A DNA stretch of 64,000 bases from Burkholderiaceae bacterium (GCA_030123545.1 CP126124.1:2108001-2172000); one strand, 5' to 3'. Positions 17,504 through 26,504 are shown, counted from the stretch's first letter. Notes: generated from the sequence alone by a model not told the origin. Numbers and translations are program-made.

Positions 17504-18667
17504 ATGTCCGCCTGGGTCCTGCCGGATTACATCGCCGATGTGCTGCCCTCGGAGGCCCGGCATATCGAGGAGCTGCGCCGCCTGCTGCTCGATGCTGCCC
17601 GTGGCTACGGCTACGAGCTGGTGATGCCGCCGCTGTTCGAGCACCTCGAATCGCTGCTCACCGGCACCGGCGAGGCCCTTGGCTTGCAGACCTTCAAGCT
17701 GGTCGACCAGCTGTCGGGGCGCACGCTGGGCCTGCGCGCCGACACGACGCCGCAGGTGGCGCGCATCGACGCGCACCTGCTCAACCGCAGCGGGGTTGCG
17801 CGCCTGTGCTATTGCGGCTCGGTGCTGCACACCCGGCCCGATCGGCCGCACGCGAGCCGCGAGCCGCTGCAGTTCGGCGCCGAGATCTACGGCCACGCCG
17901 GCCGTGAGGCCGATCTGGAGGCGGTGCTGTTGTCGCTGGACTGCCTGCGCGCGGCGCAGGTGCGGGGCGCCGACGTCGACATGGCCCATGTCGGCATCGT
18001 CGATTCGCTGCTGGCCGGGGTTGCCCTCGATGCCGCCTCCGCTGCACGGGTGCACGCGGCGCTCGCCGCCAAGGATGCGAGCGAACTGCGACATCTGGCG
18101 CGCGATTTTCCGCGCGCGTCGCGCGAAGGACTGGTTGCGCTCACAAGGCTGTACGGCGATGCGCCGGTGCTGGCCGAGGCGCGCAGCGCGCTGCCGGCGT
18201 CGCCGGCGCTGCATCGGGCGCTGGCGGACCTGGAGTGGCTGGCCGCGCAGGCCGAGCAGTTGGCCGGCGCCGCGATCAGCTTCGACCTGGCCGACCTGCG
18301 CGGCTACGCGTACTACAGCGGCATGCGCTTCGCGATCTACGCGCAGGGCGCGAGTGACGCGCTGGTGCGCGGCGGGCGCTACGACGAGGTCGGCGCGGTG
18401 TTCGGCCGCAAGCGGCCGGCGGTCGGTTTCAGCCTCGATCTGAAGCAGCTCGCGGCCAGCGTGGCGCCGCTGCCGCTGCGCGCGGCGATCCGCGCGCCCT
18501 GGGGCGTGGAGCCGCCGCTGCGTGCGGCGATCGCGGCGCTGCGCGGCGGCGGCGAGACCGTGGTCTGCGTGCTGCCGGGCCACGAGCGCGAGATCGACGA
18601 ATTCCGGTGCGATCGCGAACTGGTGCAGGCCGGTGATCGGTGGATCGTGCAAACCATTCGAGAGTGA
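17504..18667 (+). CDS. hisZ: ATP phosphoribosyltransferase regulatory subunit HisZ
   Basis: HisRS-like protein that has lost aminoacylation. It activates the short form of HisG in the first step of histidine synthesis. 387 aa, with class II-like motifs (LPDYIADVLPSEARHIEELRR, LRADTTPQVARIDAHLL, GGRYDEVGAVFGRKRPAVGFSLDLKQL) but no HisS anticodon-binding domain. The ATG at 17504 is preceded by a TAAAAT box at 17473-17478. Its neighbour purA starts 7 bp downstream, the usual hisZ-purA pair. Confidence 0.93.
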   Translation: MSAWVLPDYIADVLPSEARHIEELRRLLLDAARGYGYELVMPPLFEHLESLLTGTGEALGLQTFKLVDQLSGRTLGLRADTTPQVARIDAHLLNRSGVARLCYCGSVLHTRPDRPHASREPLQFGAEIYGHAGREADLEAVLLSLDCLRAAQVRGADVDMAHVGIVDSLLAGVALDAASAARVHAALAAKDASELRHLARDFPRASREGLVALTRLYGDAPVLAEARSALPASPALHRALADLEWLAAQAEQLAGAAISFDLADLRGYAYYSGMRFAIYAQGASDALVRGGRYDEVGAVFGRKRPAVGFSLDLKQLAASVAPLPLRAAIRAPWGVEPPLRAAIAALRGGGETVVCVLPGHEREIDEFRCDRELVQAGDRWIVQTIRE

Positions 18668-18674
18668 ACCCCTG

Positions 18675-20018
18675 ATGAACGCAAGCAGCACGATGCCACC
18701 CGGACGCAACGTGGTCGTGGTCGGCACCCAATGGGGCGACGAGGGCAAGGGCAAGCTGGTGGACTGGCTCACCGAAAGCGCGCGGGGCGTGGTGCGGTTT
18801 CAGGGCGGACACAACGCTGGCCATACGCTGGTGATCAACGGCGCGCGCACCGCGCTGAACCTGATCCCCAGCGGCATCATGCGCCCCGGCGTCAAGTGCT
18901 ATATCGGCAACGGCGTGGTGCTGTCGATCGCCCATCTGTTCGCCGAGATCGAGCGGCTCGAAGCCGCCGGCGTCGAGGTGCGCTCGCGCCTGCGCGTGAG
19001 CGAGGCCTGTCCATTGATCCTGCCGTTCCACGGGGCGCTGGATGCGGCGCGCGAAGCGGCGCGCGAGGAACACGGCAGCGAGAAGATCGGCACCACCGGC
19101 AAGGGCATCGGTCCGGCCTACGAGGACAAGATCGCGCGCCGCGCGCTGCGCGTGCAAGACCTCAAATACCCGGATCGCTTCGCCACCAAGCTGCGCGAGT
19201 TGCTCGCGCTGTACAACTTCGTACTGACCGGACTGCTGCGCGCGAAGGCGATCGAGTTCGATGCGGTCTATGCCGAAGCGATGCGCCATGCCGACGCGCT
19301 GCGCCCGATGATGGCCGATGTCTCGCGCGAGCTCAACGACGCGCACCGCGCTGGCGCGCATCTTCTGTTCGAGGGCGCGCAGGGCACGCTGCTCGACGTC
19401 GACCATGGCACCTACCCCTACGTGACCTCGAGCAACTGCGTCGCCGGCAACGCGGCGGCCGGCGCCGGCGTCGGCCCCGGACTGCTGCACTACGTGCTCG
19501 GCATCACCAAGGCCTACTGCACCCGAGTCGGCGGCGGGCCGTTCCCGACCGAGCTCGACTGGCAGACCCCGGGCACGCCCGGCCACCATATGAGCACGGT
19601 TGGCGCCGAGCGCGGCGTGGTCACCGGCCGCGCCCGGCGCTGCGGCTGGTTCGACGCCGCGCTGCTCAAGCGCTCGGCGCAGGTCAATGGGCTGTCGGGC
19701 CTGTGCATCACCAAGCTCGACGTGCTCGACGGGCTTGCGCAGCTCGAGCTGTGCACCGGCTATCGGCTCGATGGCCATGTCGTCGACATCCTGCCGATCG
19801 GCGCCGACGAGATCGCGCGCTGCGAGCCGATCTACGAGACGCTGCCCGGCTGGAGCGACTCGACCGTCGGCGTCACCGACTGCGAGCGGCTGCCGGCCGC
19901 CGCTCGCCACTATCTGCAGCGCATCGAGCAGGTGACCGGCGTGCCGATCGCGATGATCTCGACCAGCCCGGACCGCGCGCACACGATCGTGCTGCGCCAT
20001 CCGTTCGCGCGCGAGTGA
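18675..20018 (+). CDS. purA: Adenylosuccinate synthetase
   Basis: GTP-dependent ligase that converts IMP and aspartate to adenylosuccinate in AMP synthesis. The 447-aa protein carries the N-terminal active-site block GTQWGDEGKGKLVDWL, the IMP-binding segment GGHNAGHTL, GTTGKGIGPAYEDK, and the GTP-site NxxD-like segment near TKLDVLD. The ATG at 18675 sits 7 bp after hisZ. Confidence 0.97.
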   Translation: MNASSTMPPGRNVVVVGTQWGDEGKGKLVDWLTESARGVVRFQGGHNAGHTLVINGARTALNLIPSGIMRPGVKCYIGNGVVLSIAHLFAEIERLEAAGVEVRSRLRVSEACPLILPFHGALDAAREAAREEHGSEKIGTTGKGIGPAYEDKIARRALRVQDLKYPDRFATKLRELLALYNFVLTGLLRAKAIEFDAVYAEAMRHADALRPMMADVSRELNDAHRAGAHLLFEGAQGTLLDVDHGTYPYVTSSNCVAGNAAAGAGVGPGLLHYVLGITKAYCTRVGGGPFPTELDWQTPGTPGHHMSTVGAERGVVTGRARRCGWFDAALLKRSAQVNGLSGLCITKLDVLDGLAQLELCTGYRLDGHVVDILPIGADEIARCEPIYETLPGWSDSTVGVTDCERLPAAARHYLQRIEQVTGVPIAMISTSPDRAHTIVLRHPFARE

Positions 20019-20072
20019 CGCGTTTTCTCAAAGAGAAATCGGCCGCAAGCCGTTTATCCATCTTCATCATCT

Positions 20073-20081
20073 GCTATTAAT
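20073..20081. repeat. Half copy of the GCTAT element before the PRTase gene
   Basis: GCTATTAAT in an AT-rich leader 20 bp before the start at 20097, without the second arm. It resembles the left half of the repeat next to tadA (GCTATTAAAT). Confidence 0.35.
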
Positions 20082-20096
20082 CCAGGAGCATTCCCG

Positions 20097-20621
20097 ATGT
20101 TGACCGAAGACGGCAAGCACCTCTACGTGAGCTACGACGAGTACCACAGTCTGATCGAGAAGCTCGCGCTCAAGGTGCACCAGTCGCAGTGGGAATTCGA
20201 CACCATCCTGTGCCTCGCGCGCGGCGGCATGCGTCCCGGCGACGTGCTGTCGCGCATCTTCGACAAGCCGTTGGCGATCATGTCGACCAGCTCGTACCGC
20301 GCCGAGGCGGGCACGGTACAGGGCCACCTCGACATCGCGCACTACATCACCACGCCCAAGGGCGAGATCGCCGGCCGAGTGCTGCTGGTCGACGACCTGG
20401 CCGACACCGGCCACACGCTGCGTGCCGTGGTCGAGATGCTGCGCACCAAGTACCCGGCGATCACCGAGTTGCGCACCGCGGTAATCTGGGCCAAGGGGCT
20501 GTCGTCGTTCCCGGCCGACTATGCGGTCGAGCATCTGCCGACGAATCCGTGGATTCACCAGCCGTTCGAAGGCTACGACTCGCTGACGCCGGAAAAGCTG
20601 ATGGAGAAGTGGGCGGTCTAG
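20097..20621 (+). CDS. Phosphoribosyltransferase, hypoxanthine/xanthine-guanine type
   Basis: Purine-salvage PRTase-like enzyme joining a base to PRPP. The PRPP-binding motif is clear: VLLVDDLADTGHTL (acidic pair followed by DTG). The N-terminal CLARGGMRPGDVLSRIF loop is typical of type I PRTases. 174 aa. A good ribosome site (AGGAG) lies 9 bp before the ATG. The base specificity cannot be read from sequence. Its position after purA fits purine metabolism. Confidence 0.82.
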   Translation: MLTEDGKHLYVSYDEYHSLIEKLALKVHQSQWEFDTILCLARGGMRPGDVLSRIFDKPLAIMSTSSYRAEAGTVQGHLDIAHYITTPKGEIAGRVLLVDDLADTGHTLRAVVEMLRTKYPAITELRTAVIWAKGLSSFPADYAVEHLPTNPWIHQPFEGYDSLTPEKLMEKWAV

Positions 20622-20622
20622 G

Positions 20623-20725
20623 CTCACCCCCAGGCTGCGCGGACTTCGTTCCGCTTCGCCAACCCCCTTCGGGGGCATACCCTACGGCCTGGCCAAGCCA
20701 GTTCCGTGGGTGGTCCCGCATGACG
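20623..20725. repeat. Intergenic repeat copy A with CCCCC-TTC-GGGGG hairpin
   Basis: Contains ACCCCCAGGCTGCGCG, then TTCCGCTTCGCC, then a hairpin CCCCC/GGGGG at 20663-20675. The same series of blocks occurs inverted at about 57,780-57,916, so this is a dispersed intergenic repeat. Without a U-tract it is not a canonical terminator, but it sits at the end of the purA-PRTase unit. Confidence 0.65.
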
Positions 20726-20780
20726 TCATCCGCGGCCATCTGAACTGCCGGCCTGCGGCTGGGTGCACTAACATCGACTC

Positions 20781-21998
20781 ATGAGCTCGATGTCGACCCA
20801 GCTGATTCACCATCCCTACGTTCCACCGGACGGCTTTGCGTCACCGCAACCGCCGGTGCACAAGGCGTCCACCGTGTTCTTCGAGAACACTGCCGCGCTG
20901 CGATCGCGCCAGTGGAAGGACAAATCCGGCTACACCTACGGGCTGCACGGCACGCCCACCACTTTCCTGCTCGAAGAGCGGTTGTGCGCGCTCGAAGGCG
21001 GGCTGCAATGCGTGCTGGCGCCCAGCGGCCTGGCGGCGATCGCATTGGTGGCGCTGGCGCTGCTGAAAAGCGGCGACGAGGTGCTGATTCCGGACAACGC
21101 CTATGGTCCGAACAAGGCACTGGCCGAAGGCGAGCTCGCGGGCTGGGGCATCACGCACCGCTACTACGACGCGATGGATCCGGCCGACCTCGCGGCAAAG
21201 ATCGGTGAACGTACCCGGCTGGTCTGGCTCGAGGCGGCGGGTTCGGTGTCGCTGGAATTTCCCGATCTGCGCGAGATGGTTCGCATCTGCCGCGCGCGCG
21301 GCGTGACCACCGCGCTCGACAACACCTGGGGCGCGGGACTGGCGTTCCGGCCGTTCGACCTGGGCGGCGACGGCGGCGGCGATGGAGGCTTGGCGGTCGA
21401 CCTGAGCGTGCATGCGCTGACCAAGTACCCGAGCGGCGGCGGTGACCTGCTGATGGGCAGCGTCGTCACGCGCGACGAAACGTTGCATCTGAAGATCAAG
21501 CTCGCGCACATGCGGCTCGGGTTCGGCGTCGGCGCGAACGACGTCGAATCGGTGCTGCGCTCACTGCCCAGCCTGGAGCTGCGCTATCGGACGCAGGATG
21601 CGGCGGCGCGCGAACTCGCCGAGTGGTGCGGCACGCGTGCCGAATTCGCGCAGGTGCTGCACCCTGCGCTGCCGGGTGCGCCGGGCCATGCGCACTGGCG
21701 CGCGCTGTGCCGTGAGGGCGCCGGCGGTGCAGCGGGCTTGTTCAGCGTGCTCGTCGACGCGCGCTTCGCGCAGGCGCAGGTCGATGCGTTCTGCGACGCG
21801 CTGCGGCTGTTCCGGCTCGGCTACAGCTGGGGCGGTCCGGTGAGCCTGGTGGTGCCGTACGACCTGGCCGCGATGCGCAGCGGCGGCTGGCCGGCGCATC
21901 TGGCGCGCGGCACGCTGGTGCGCTTTTCCGTGGGGCTGGAGGCCCCCGCCGATCTGCAGGCGGACTTGGCGCAGGCGCTCGCGCGGGCGCTCTGGTAG
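20781..21998 (+). CDS. Cys/Met metabolism PLP-dependent enzyme, cystathionine beta-lyase type
   Basis: PLP enzyme that cleaves or forms C-S bonds in Met/Cys metabolism; MetC is the best guess. Features: YGLHGTPTTFLLEERLCALEGG for the tetramer and PLP-phosphate region, the Asp of LDNTWGAGL, and the Schiff-base Lys of HALTKYPSGGGDLLMG at about residue 215. At 405 aa it has normal length. A Gly/Asp repeat (GGDGGGDGG) sits between the Asp and Lys motifs. The paralogous gamma-synthases cannot be excluded by eye. Confidence 0.85.
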   Translation: MSSMSTQLIHHPYVPPDGFASPQPPVHKASTVFFENTAALRSRQWKDKSGYTYGLHGTPTTFLLEERLCALEGGLQCVLAPSGLAAIALVALALLKSGDEVLIPDNAYGPNKALAEGELAGWGITHRYYDAMDPADLAAKIGERTRLVWLEAAGSVSLEFPDLREMVRICRARGVTTALDNTWGAGLAFRPFDLGGDGGGDGGLAVDLSVHALTKYPSGGGDLLMGSVVTRDETLHLKIKLAHMRLGFGVGANDVESVLRSLPSLELRYRTQDAAARELAEWCGTRAEFAQVLHPALPGAPGHAHWRALCREGAGGAAGLFSVLVDARFAQAQVDAFCDALRLFRLGYSWGGPVSLVVPYDLAAMRSGGWPAHLARGTLVRFSVGLEAPADLQADLAQALARALW

Positions 21999-22058
21999 CG
22001 CTGGCGCCATCTCGTGCGTCCGAGGTGTTAAAGTCCCAGCAGTTACAGGAAGAACACA

Positions 22059-22256
22059 TTGGCCACACCGAACTACGGATACGAGAAGCGTCAGAAGGAA
22101 CTTGCGAAAAAGCGCAAGAAAGAAGAAAAGCTCCGGGCCAAGGCCGAGCGCAAGCAGGGCCAGGGCGGCGGCGCGGACCCCGCGTCGCAGGATCTGCCGG
22201 CTGACGAGTCGCCGGCGCCGAACGGCGCGTCGAGCGACGCGTCGAACCCGGGCTGA
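22059..22256 (+). CDS. Small conserved Lys-rich protein of unknown function
   Basis: A 65-aa protein starting at TTG. The N-terminal 33 residues are strongly basic and probably helical (YGYEKRQKELAKKRKKEEKL), and the tail is acidic and Ala/Pro/Ser-rich. Similar KKKEEKRxRK proteins occur in many Burkholderiales. The ribosome site AGGAAG is 10 bp upstream. A TTAAAG box at about 22,027 could be its -10. Function is unknown; nucleic-acid binding is possible from charge alone. Confidence 0.6.
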   Translation: MATPNYGYEKRQKELAKKRKKEEKLRAKAERKQGQGGGADPASQDLPADESPAPNGASSDASNPG

Positions 22257-22278
22257 GCGGGCCGCTGCCCGCGCCGCA

Positions 22279-23370
22279 TCAGCCGGCGCCGTCGTTCACG
22301 TTGCTCACGTTGCGGGCGCCACTCACGATTTCTCGAGCCAATTCGCTCATAGCGGCTGTGGAACGGTCGCGCGGCGCTATCTTTTCAGAAGCGCCGTAGC
22401 GGCTGAAATTGCCCGCCATCGAGCGCGCGTAGCCGGGGTCGTAGTGGATGCGCAGCAGATGGCGCACCATCTCCTCGACCCGTCCGGCGGCGATTTTCTG
22501 CTTCCAGCCCTGGACCACCGCCTTGCCGCGCAGCTCGATCAGCGCGTCCAGCCGGCTGCACAGCAGCAGGGGCTCGGCGACGAGAAAGTCGTAGTCCTCC
22601 ATCAGCAACGCGACGCGCTCGTCGTCGGGCAGTTGCAGGTCGAGGCATGCGGCCGCGCGCATCGCCAGGATCAGCGCTTCGGGCACGGCCAGGTTGCCGA
22701 TCTTGCGGCTCTCGCTTTCGACGAACACCGGCTGCTCGGGGTCGAAGCGGCGGAGCAGGTCCCACACCAGCGTGTCGAAGCGCTTCTGCGACGGCTGCGT
22801 CTGGCCCGGAATCTGCCCGAGCACCGAGCTGCGGTGGCAGGCGAGCGCTTCCAGGTCCAGCACCTGGGCGCCGGCGCCCTGCAGCGCGTGCAGCAGCCGG
22901 GTCTTGCCCGATCCGGTCGGGCCGCAGACGACGCGGTACGACAGCCGCTGTACGAGTCGCGGCAGGTCGGCCAGCAGCGCGTTCCGATAGGCCTTGTAAC
23001 CGCCGTCCAGCACCGCCACGCGCAGGCCGATCTGCGACAGCACCAGCGCGAGCGCGCCGCTGCGCTTGCCGCCGCGCCAGCAGTAGACGAGCGGCTTCCA
23101 GTGCTTAGTCTTGTCCTGCAGTTCGCGCTCGATGTGGCGCGCGATGTTCGCCGCGACCAGCGCCGCGCCGCGCTTGTTCGCGTCGAACGCGCCGGCCTGC
23201 CGGTACAGCGTGCCGACGATCCGGCGTTCCTCGTCGTTCAGCGACGGCCAGTTCAGCGCGCCGGGCAGGTGGTCCTCGGCGTACTCGCTTTCGCTGCGCG
23301 CGTCGATGATCGCGCTGTAGCCGCCGAGATCGACGATCGCCTGCGCCGCGGCAACGTGCACGATGCTCAC
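22279..23370 (-). CDS. mnmH: tRNA 2-selenouridine synthase MnmH (SelU)
   Basis: Converts 2-thiouridine at the wobble position of certain tRNAs to 2-selenouridine via geranylated intermediates. An N-terminal rhodanese domain carries the active Cys in LVYCWRGGKRSG (Cys 97). The C-terminal P-loop domain has GPTGSGKTRLL (150-157). 363 aa, normal for the family. The start overlaps the tesA stop by 4 bp, so the two - strand genes form an operon. selD, needed to supply selenophosphate, is not in the window. Confidence 0.93.
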   Translation of the reverse strand: MSIVHVAAAQAIVDLGGYSAIIDARSESEYAEDHLPGALNWPSLNDEERRIVGTLYRQAGAFDANKRGAALVAANIARHIERELQDKTKHWKPLVYCWRGGKRSGALALVLSQIGLRVAVLDGGYKAYRNALLADLPRLVQRLSYRVVCGPTGSGKTRLLHALQGAGAQVLDLEALACHRSSVLGQIPGQTQPSQKRFDTLVWDLLRRFDPEQPVFVESESRKIGNLAVPEALILAMRAAACLDLQLPDDERVALLMEDYDFLVAEPLLLCSRLDALIELRGKAVVQGWKQKIAAGRVEEMVRHLLRIHYDPGYARSMAGNFSRYGASEKIAPRDRSTAAMSELAREIVSGARNVSNVNDGAG

Positions 23371-24026
23371 CGGAGCAGCTTTCGCAGCTCGGGCCAGACG
23401 TTCGCGAGCAGCGTCGGGTGCGCGGCCGCGGTCGGGTGGATGCGGTCGCTCTGGAACAGCTCGGCGGCGTTCGGCGCGTCGGCCACGCCGGCCAGGAAGA
23501 ACGGCACCAGCGCCGCATGGTCGGCGCGGGCGACCTCGCCGTACAGCGCGGCGAACCGGCGCGTGTAGTCGCCACCGTAGTTCGGCGGCACCTGCATGCC
23601 CAGCAGCAGCACCTTGGCGCCGGCGCGCTCGGCGAGCAGCGTCATCCGGCTCAGGTTGTCCCGGGTCGCCGCCAGCGACAGCCCGCGCAGCGCGTCGTTC
23701 GCGCCGAGTTCGATGACCACGATGGCGGGCTTGTCGCGCTCGAGCAGCGTGGGCAGCCGCGACAGCCCGCCGGCCGTGGTCTCGCCGCTGATGCTTGCGT
23801 TCTGCACCGTCGCCGCGATTCGGTCCGCCGCCAGGCGCTTTTGCAGCAGCGCGACCCAGCCGGTGCCGCGCGCGAGGCCGTATTCGGCGCTCAGGCTGTC
23901 GCCGAGCACCAGGATCGTCTTCGGTTTGGCGCCGGCCTTCGACGGGGCGGCGGTCGGCGTCGGCTGCGCGCTGCGCGCCGCCTGTGTGAGCAGGCAGCCG
24001 AGCAGGATAAAGTGTCGCCTGATCAA
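23367..24026 (-). CDS. tesA: Arylesterase / acyl-CoA thioesterase I, TesA-like
   Basis: Periplasmic SGNH hydrolase acting on esters and acyl-thioesters. The catalytic blocks are GDSLSAEYGL (Ser 44), the Gly block, the Asn block (ELGANDALRG) and the DxxH block (DRIHPTAAAH). A signal peptide (about residues 1-20, MIRRHFILLGCLLTQAARSA) precedes the mature domain. The first in-frame start is a TTG at 24026 giving 219 aa; there is no ATG in the correct place. It is divergent from the ABC ATPase with only 15 bp between starts, the classic tesA/ybbA pair. Confidence 0.9.
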   Translation of the reverse strand: MIRRHFILLGCLLTQAARSAQPTPTAAPSKAGAKPKTILVLGDSLSAEYGLARGTGWVALLQKRLAADRIAATVQNASISGETTAGGLSRLPTLLERDKPAIVVIELGANDALRGLSLAATRDNLSRMTLLAERAGAKVLLLGMQVPPNYGGDYTRRFAALYGEVARADHAALVPFFLAGVADAPNAAELFQSDRIHPTAAAHPTLLANVWPELRKLLR

Positions 24027-24041
24027 ACTCCCGGTCCCTTC

Positions 24042-24743
24042 ATGTCGACTTCCTTGCCGCCAGCCATCGTCGCGGCTGAACACCTGCACAAATCGGTGAT
24101 CGATTCCACCGGCACACTGGAGATTTTGCGCGATATCGATTTCTCGATCGCGCCGCGCGAGACCGTGGCCGTGGTCGGCGCATCCGGCTCGGGCAAGAGC
24201 ACGCTGCTGGCGATCGTCGCGGGGCTGGACACGCCGACGCGCGGCACGGTCCGGCTCGACGGGCACGATCTGTTCGCATTGGACGAGGACGAGCGCGCCG
24301 CGCTGCGCGCCGAGAAGATCGGTTTCGTGTTCCAGAGCTTCCAGCTGATGAACAACCTGACCGCGCTGGAGAATGTGATGCTGCCGCTGGAACTGGCCGG
24401 TCGGCGCGACGCACGCCGCGCCGCGGCCGAAATGCTGGCGCGCGTCGGCCTTGCGCAGCGCCTCGGCCACACGCCCCGGGTGCTCAGCGGCGGCGAGCAG
24501 CAGCGGGTTGCGCTCGCACGCGCGTTCGTCGTGAAGCCGGCGCTGCTGCTGGCCGACGAGCCGACGGGCAGCCTGGACTTCGCGACCGGCGAAGCCACGA
24601 TGACGCTGATGTTCGACCTGAACCGCGAACTCGGCACCACGCTGGTGCTGGTCACGCACGACGAAGCGATCGCCGGCCGCTGCGAGCGGCGCATCCGCAT
24701 CGAGGCGGGGCGGGTGGTTTCCGAGGCGTCTGCGCCGGTGTAA
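24042..24743 (+). CDS. ybbA: ABC transporter ATPase, YbbA/LolD-type
   Basis: Cytoplasmic ATPase of a MacB/LolD-type transporter. Walker A GASGSGKST, Q-loop FQSFQLM, signature LSGGEQQRVALARA, Walker B LLLADEPTGSLD, and H-loop VLVTHDEAI are all intact in 233 aa. In E. coli ybbA is beside tesA and followed by the permease ybbP. Here the next gene (24,793-25,623) runs the other way, so the permease partner is not adjacent. ATG at 24042. Confidence 0.85.
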   Translation: MSTSLPPAIVAAEHLHKSVIDSTGTLEILRDIDFSIAPRETVAVVGASGSGKSTLLAIVAGLDTPTRGTVRLDGHDLFALDEDERAALRAEKIGFVFQSFQLMNNLTALENVMLPLELAGRRDARRAAAEMLARVGLAQRLGHTPRVLSGGEQQRVALARAFVVKPALLLADEPTGSLDFATGEATMTLMFDLNRELGTTLVLVTHDEAIAGRCERRIRIEAGRVVSEASAPV

Positions 24744-24792
24744 CACCGCCAACGCGTTTGCGGACTGGATCGTCAGTGCAACGACGGACGGC

Positions 24793-25623
24793 TCAGGCTC
24801 CGAAGAATCGATTCAGTTCGCTGCCCGGCGTCGCGCCTTCGAAGCCGTCGAAGCGCCCTTGCTCGGCGAGCGTGCGCGCCGCGCGGATGAATCCGCCCCA
24901 GGCGGCGCGCGCGAGGCCGCCGCCGACGCTCACGCGCCGCACGCCGAGCGCGCCCAGTTCCGCCATCGTCAACGGGCTCGCCGAGCCGACCAGCACGTTG
25001 ACCGGCTTCGGCGCCATCGCCGCGATCACCGCTGCGATCTGCTCGCGCGTCGTGATGCCGGGTGCGTACAGGCAATCCGCGCCGGCCTCGGAATAGGCGC
25101 GCAGCCGGCGGATCGCATCGTCCAGGTCGGGGTGGCCGGCGAAGAAATTCTCGGCGCGGCCGATCAGCAGCACGTCCTCGCCCGACGCATCGATCGCCGC
25201 GCGCGCGGCGCGCATGCGCTCCACCGCTTGCGCGAGGTCGAACAGCGGCGCGGCCGCGTCACCGGTCGAATCTTCGATCGACACGCCGGCGACGCCGGTC
25301 TCGACCGCCAGCCGCACGTTGCGCGCGACGCCGTCGGCGTCCGTGGCGAAGCCGTGCTCGAAATCGGCGTTCACCGGCAGCTCGGTCGCGGCAACCATCT
25401 CGCGCAGGTGCGCCAGCACCCCATCCAGCGGCAGGCCGCCGTCGGCGCAGCCATGCGACCAGGCGCAGCCGGAACTCGTGGTCGCGAGCGCCTTGAAGCC
25501 GAGTCCGGCCAGGTACCGCGCCGAGCCGCGATCCCAGGGGTTCGGCAGCACGAAGCAGCCGGATGCATGCAGGTCGCGGAATGCGGCGCGACGCGCGCCG
25601 ATCTGTGAGGCGGTTGGGTTCAT
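24793..25623 (-). CDS. Isocitrate lyase/PEP mutase family enzyme
   Basis: PEP-mutase/isocitrate-lyase TIM barrel, 276 aa. The N-terminal LPNPWDRGSARYLAGLGFKALATTSSG block is typical of the PEP mutase branch (often called carboxyvinyl-carboxyphosphonate phosphorylmutase-like). Mg-binding acidic residues are in NADFEHGFA and SIEDSTG, with GRAENF downstream. The KKCGH motif of true isocitrate lyase is not seen. The ATG at 25623 has AGGAG 6 bp upstream. Substrate unknown; it may act on an oxaloacetate-like acid. Confidence 0.78.
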   Translation of the reverse strand: MNPTASQIGARRAAFRDLHASGCFVLPNPWDRGSARYLAGLGFKALATTSSGCAWSHGCADGGLPLDGVLAHLREMVAATELPVNADFEHGFATDADGVARNVRLAVETGVAGVSIEDSTGDAAAPLFDLAQAVERMRAARAAIDASGEDVLLIGRAENFFAGHPDLDDAIRRLRAYSEAGADCLYAPGITTREQIAAVIAAMAPKPVNVLVGSASPLTMAELGALGVRRVSVGGGLARAAWGGFIRAARTLAEQGRFDGFEGATPGSELNRFFGA

Positions 25624-25714
25624 CGTCAATCTCCTGCGTCCGATGGTAGCGTGCACCCCGTCGCCATGCGGCGCGAGGACCGAGTCGGGAGCTCCCGTGA
25701 AGGCGTGTGCGAGT

Positions 25715-25734
25715 CCTGTGCATTTGCGCACAGG
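25715..25734. promoter_or_regulatory. Inverted repeat in the ICL-like/VOC divergent region
   Basis: CCTGTGC/GCACAGG arms (7 bp each, 6-nt loop) lie about 20 bp upstream of the predicted -35 of the + strand cluster, so they could be an operator. No regulator gene is adjacent. Confidence 0.45.
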
Positions 25735-25750
25735 CTTTCATGGAGCTTTC

Positions 25751-25779
25751 TTGAAGTCGTGAGTCCGGGCCGCTATAAA
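25751..25779 (+). promoter_or_regulatory. Sigma70-like promoter for the VOC/O-MT/flavoprotein cluster
   Basis: TTGAAG (25751-25756), a 17-nt spacer, and TATAAA (25774-25779) form one of the best sigma70 matches in the window. It is 130 bp upstream of the VOC gene start at 25914. Confidence 0.6.
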
Positions 25780-25913
25780 TCGCCGACCCGCTGTGCGACG
25801 AGAGGACTTTCGACCTCGTCCATCGCTGGATCGCGCGGAAGGGAGGGGGCTCGACCGGCCGTTGCAACGGTCGGCCTCGGGTCTCGACGGTGCAATCAAC
25901 AAGGAGAGTCGCG

Positions 25914-26504
25914 ATGTCTTCCGTCACGCCACGCATCCGTCCCGTCAAGTTTGCTCACGTCCTCTACCGCACGCGGCGCTTCGATCAGATGCTGCGCTGG
26001 TACGAGGCCGTGTTTGGCGCCAAGGTCCAGTGCCAGAACCCGGCCCTGGCTTTTCTCACTTATGACGACGAGCACCACCGGTTCGCGTTCGCCAACCTCG
26101 ATGTCCTCAAGCCCGACGCGGCCGAGACCGAGCGCAGCGGCGTGATCGGTGTCGATCATGTCGCATACACGTACGCGTCGGTGCACGACCTGCTGGAGAA
26201 CTACGCGCAACTCAAGGCGCAGGGCATCACACCCTACTGGTGCATCCATCACGGCGTCACGGTGTCGACGTACTACGCCGACCCCGACGGCAACCAGATG
26301 GAGTTTCAGGTCGACAGCTTCGACTCGAACGAGGAGACCAACGCGTTCATCGCGGGTCCGCGCTTCGCAGGCAATCCGATCGGCGTCGAATTCGATCCGG
26401 ATGATTGGCTGGCAAAACTTCGCGCAGGGGCATCGCCGTCGGAGTTTCTGCTGCGCAAGGCCGATGAGCCCATGGCGCCGATCCGGGGCTCGTTCGCGAA
26501 CTGA
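25914..26504 (+). CDS. VOC-family (extradiol-dioxygenase-like) protein
   Basis: A 196-aa vicinal-oxygen-chelate protein resembling catechol/biphenyl-diol dioxygenases. Candidate metal ligands: His in FAHVLYRTRRF, His in GVIGVDHVAYTY, and Glu in DPDGNQMEFQVD, with internal betaalphabetabetabeta repeats. The ATG at 25914 follows AAGGAGA. It starts a three-gene + strand run (VOC, O-methyltransferase, flavoprotein) with 60-bp and 44-bp gaps, which suggests a small aromatic-substrate pathway. The actual substrate is unknown. Confidence 0.75.
   Translation: MSSVTPRIRPVKFAHVLYRTRRFDQMLRWYEAVFGAKVQCQNPALAFLTYDDEHHRFAFANLDVLKPDAAETERSGVIGVDHVAYTYASVHDLLENYAQLKAQGITPYWCIHHGVTVSTYYADPDGNQMEFQVDSFDSNEETNAFIAGPRFAGNPIGVEFDPDDWLAKLRAGASPSEFLLRKADEPMAPIRGSFAN

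Noticed and set aside
18429..20000. 523-aa open frame antisense to purA
   Set aside because: Shadow of purA; no recognisable motifs and purA is unambiguous.
20663..20675. CCCCC/GGGGG hairpin as an intrinsic terminator
   Set aside because: No following U-run; the surrounding blocks recur elsewhere, so it is reported as a repeat.
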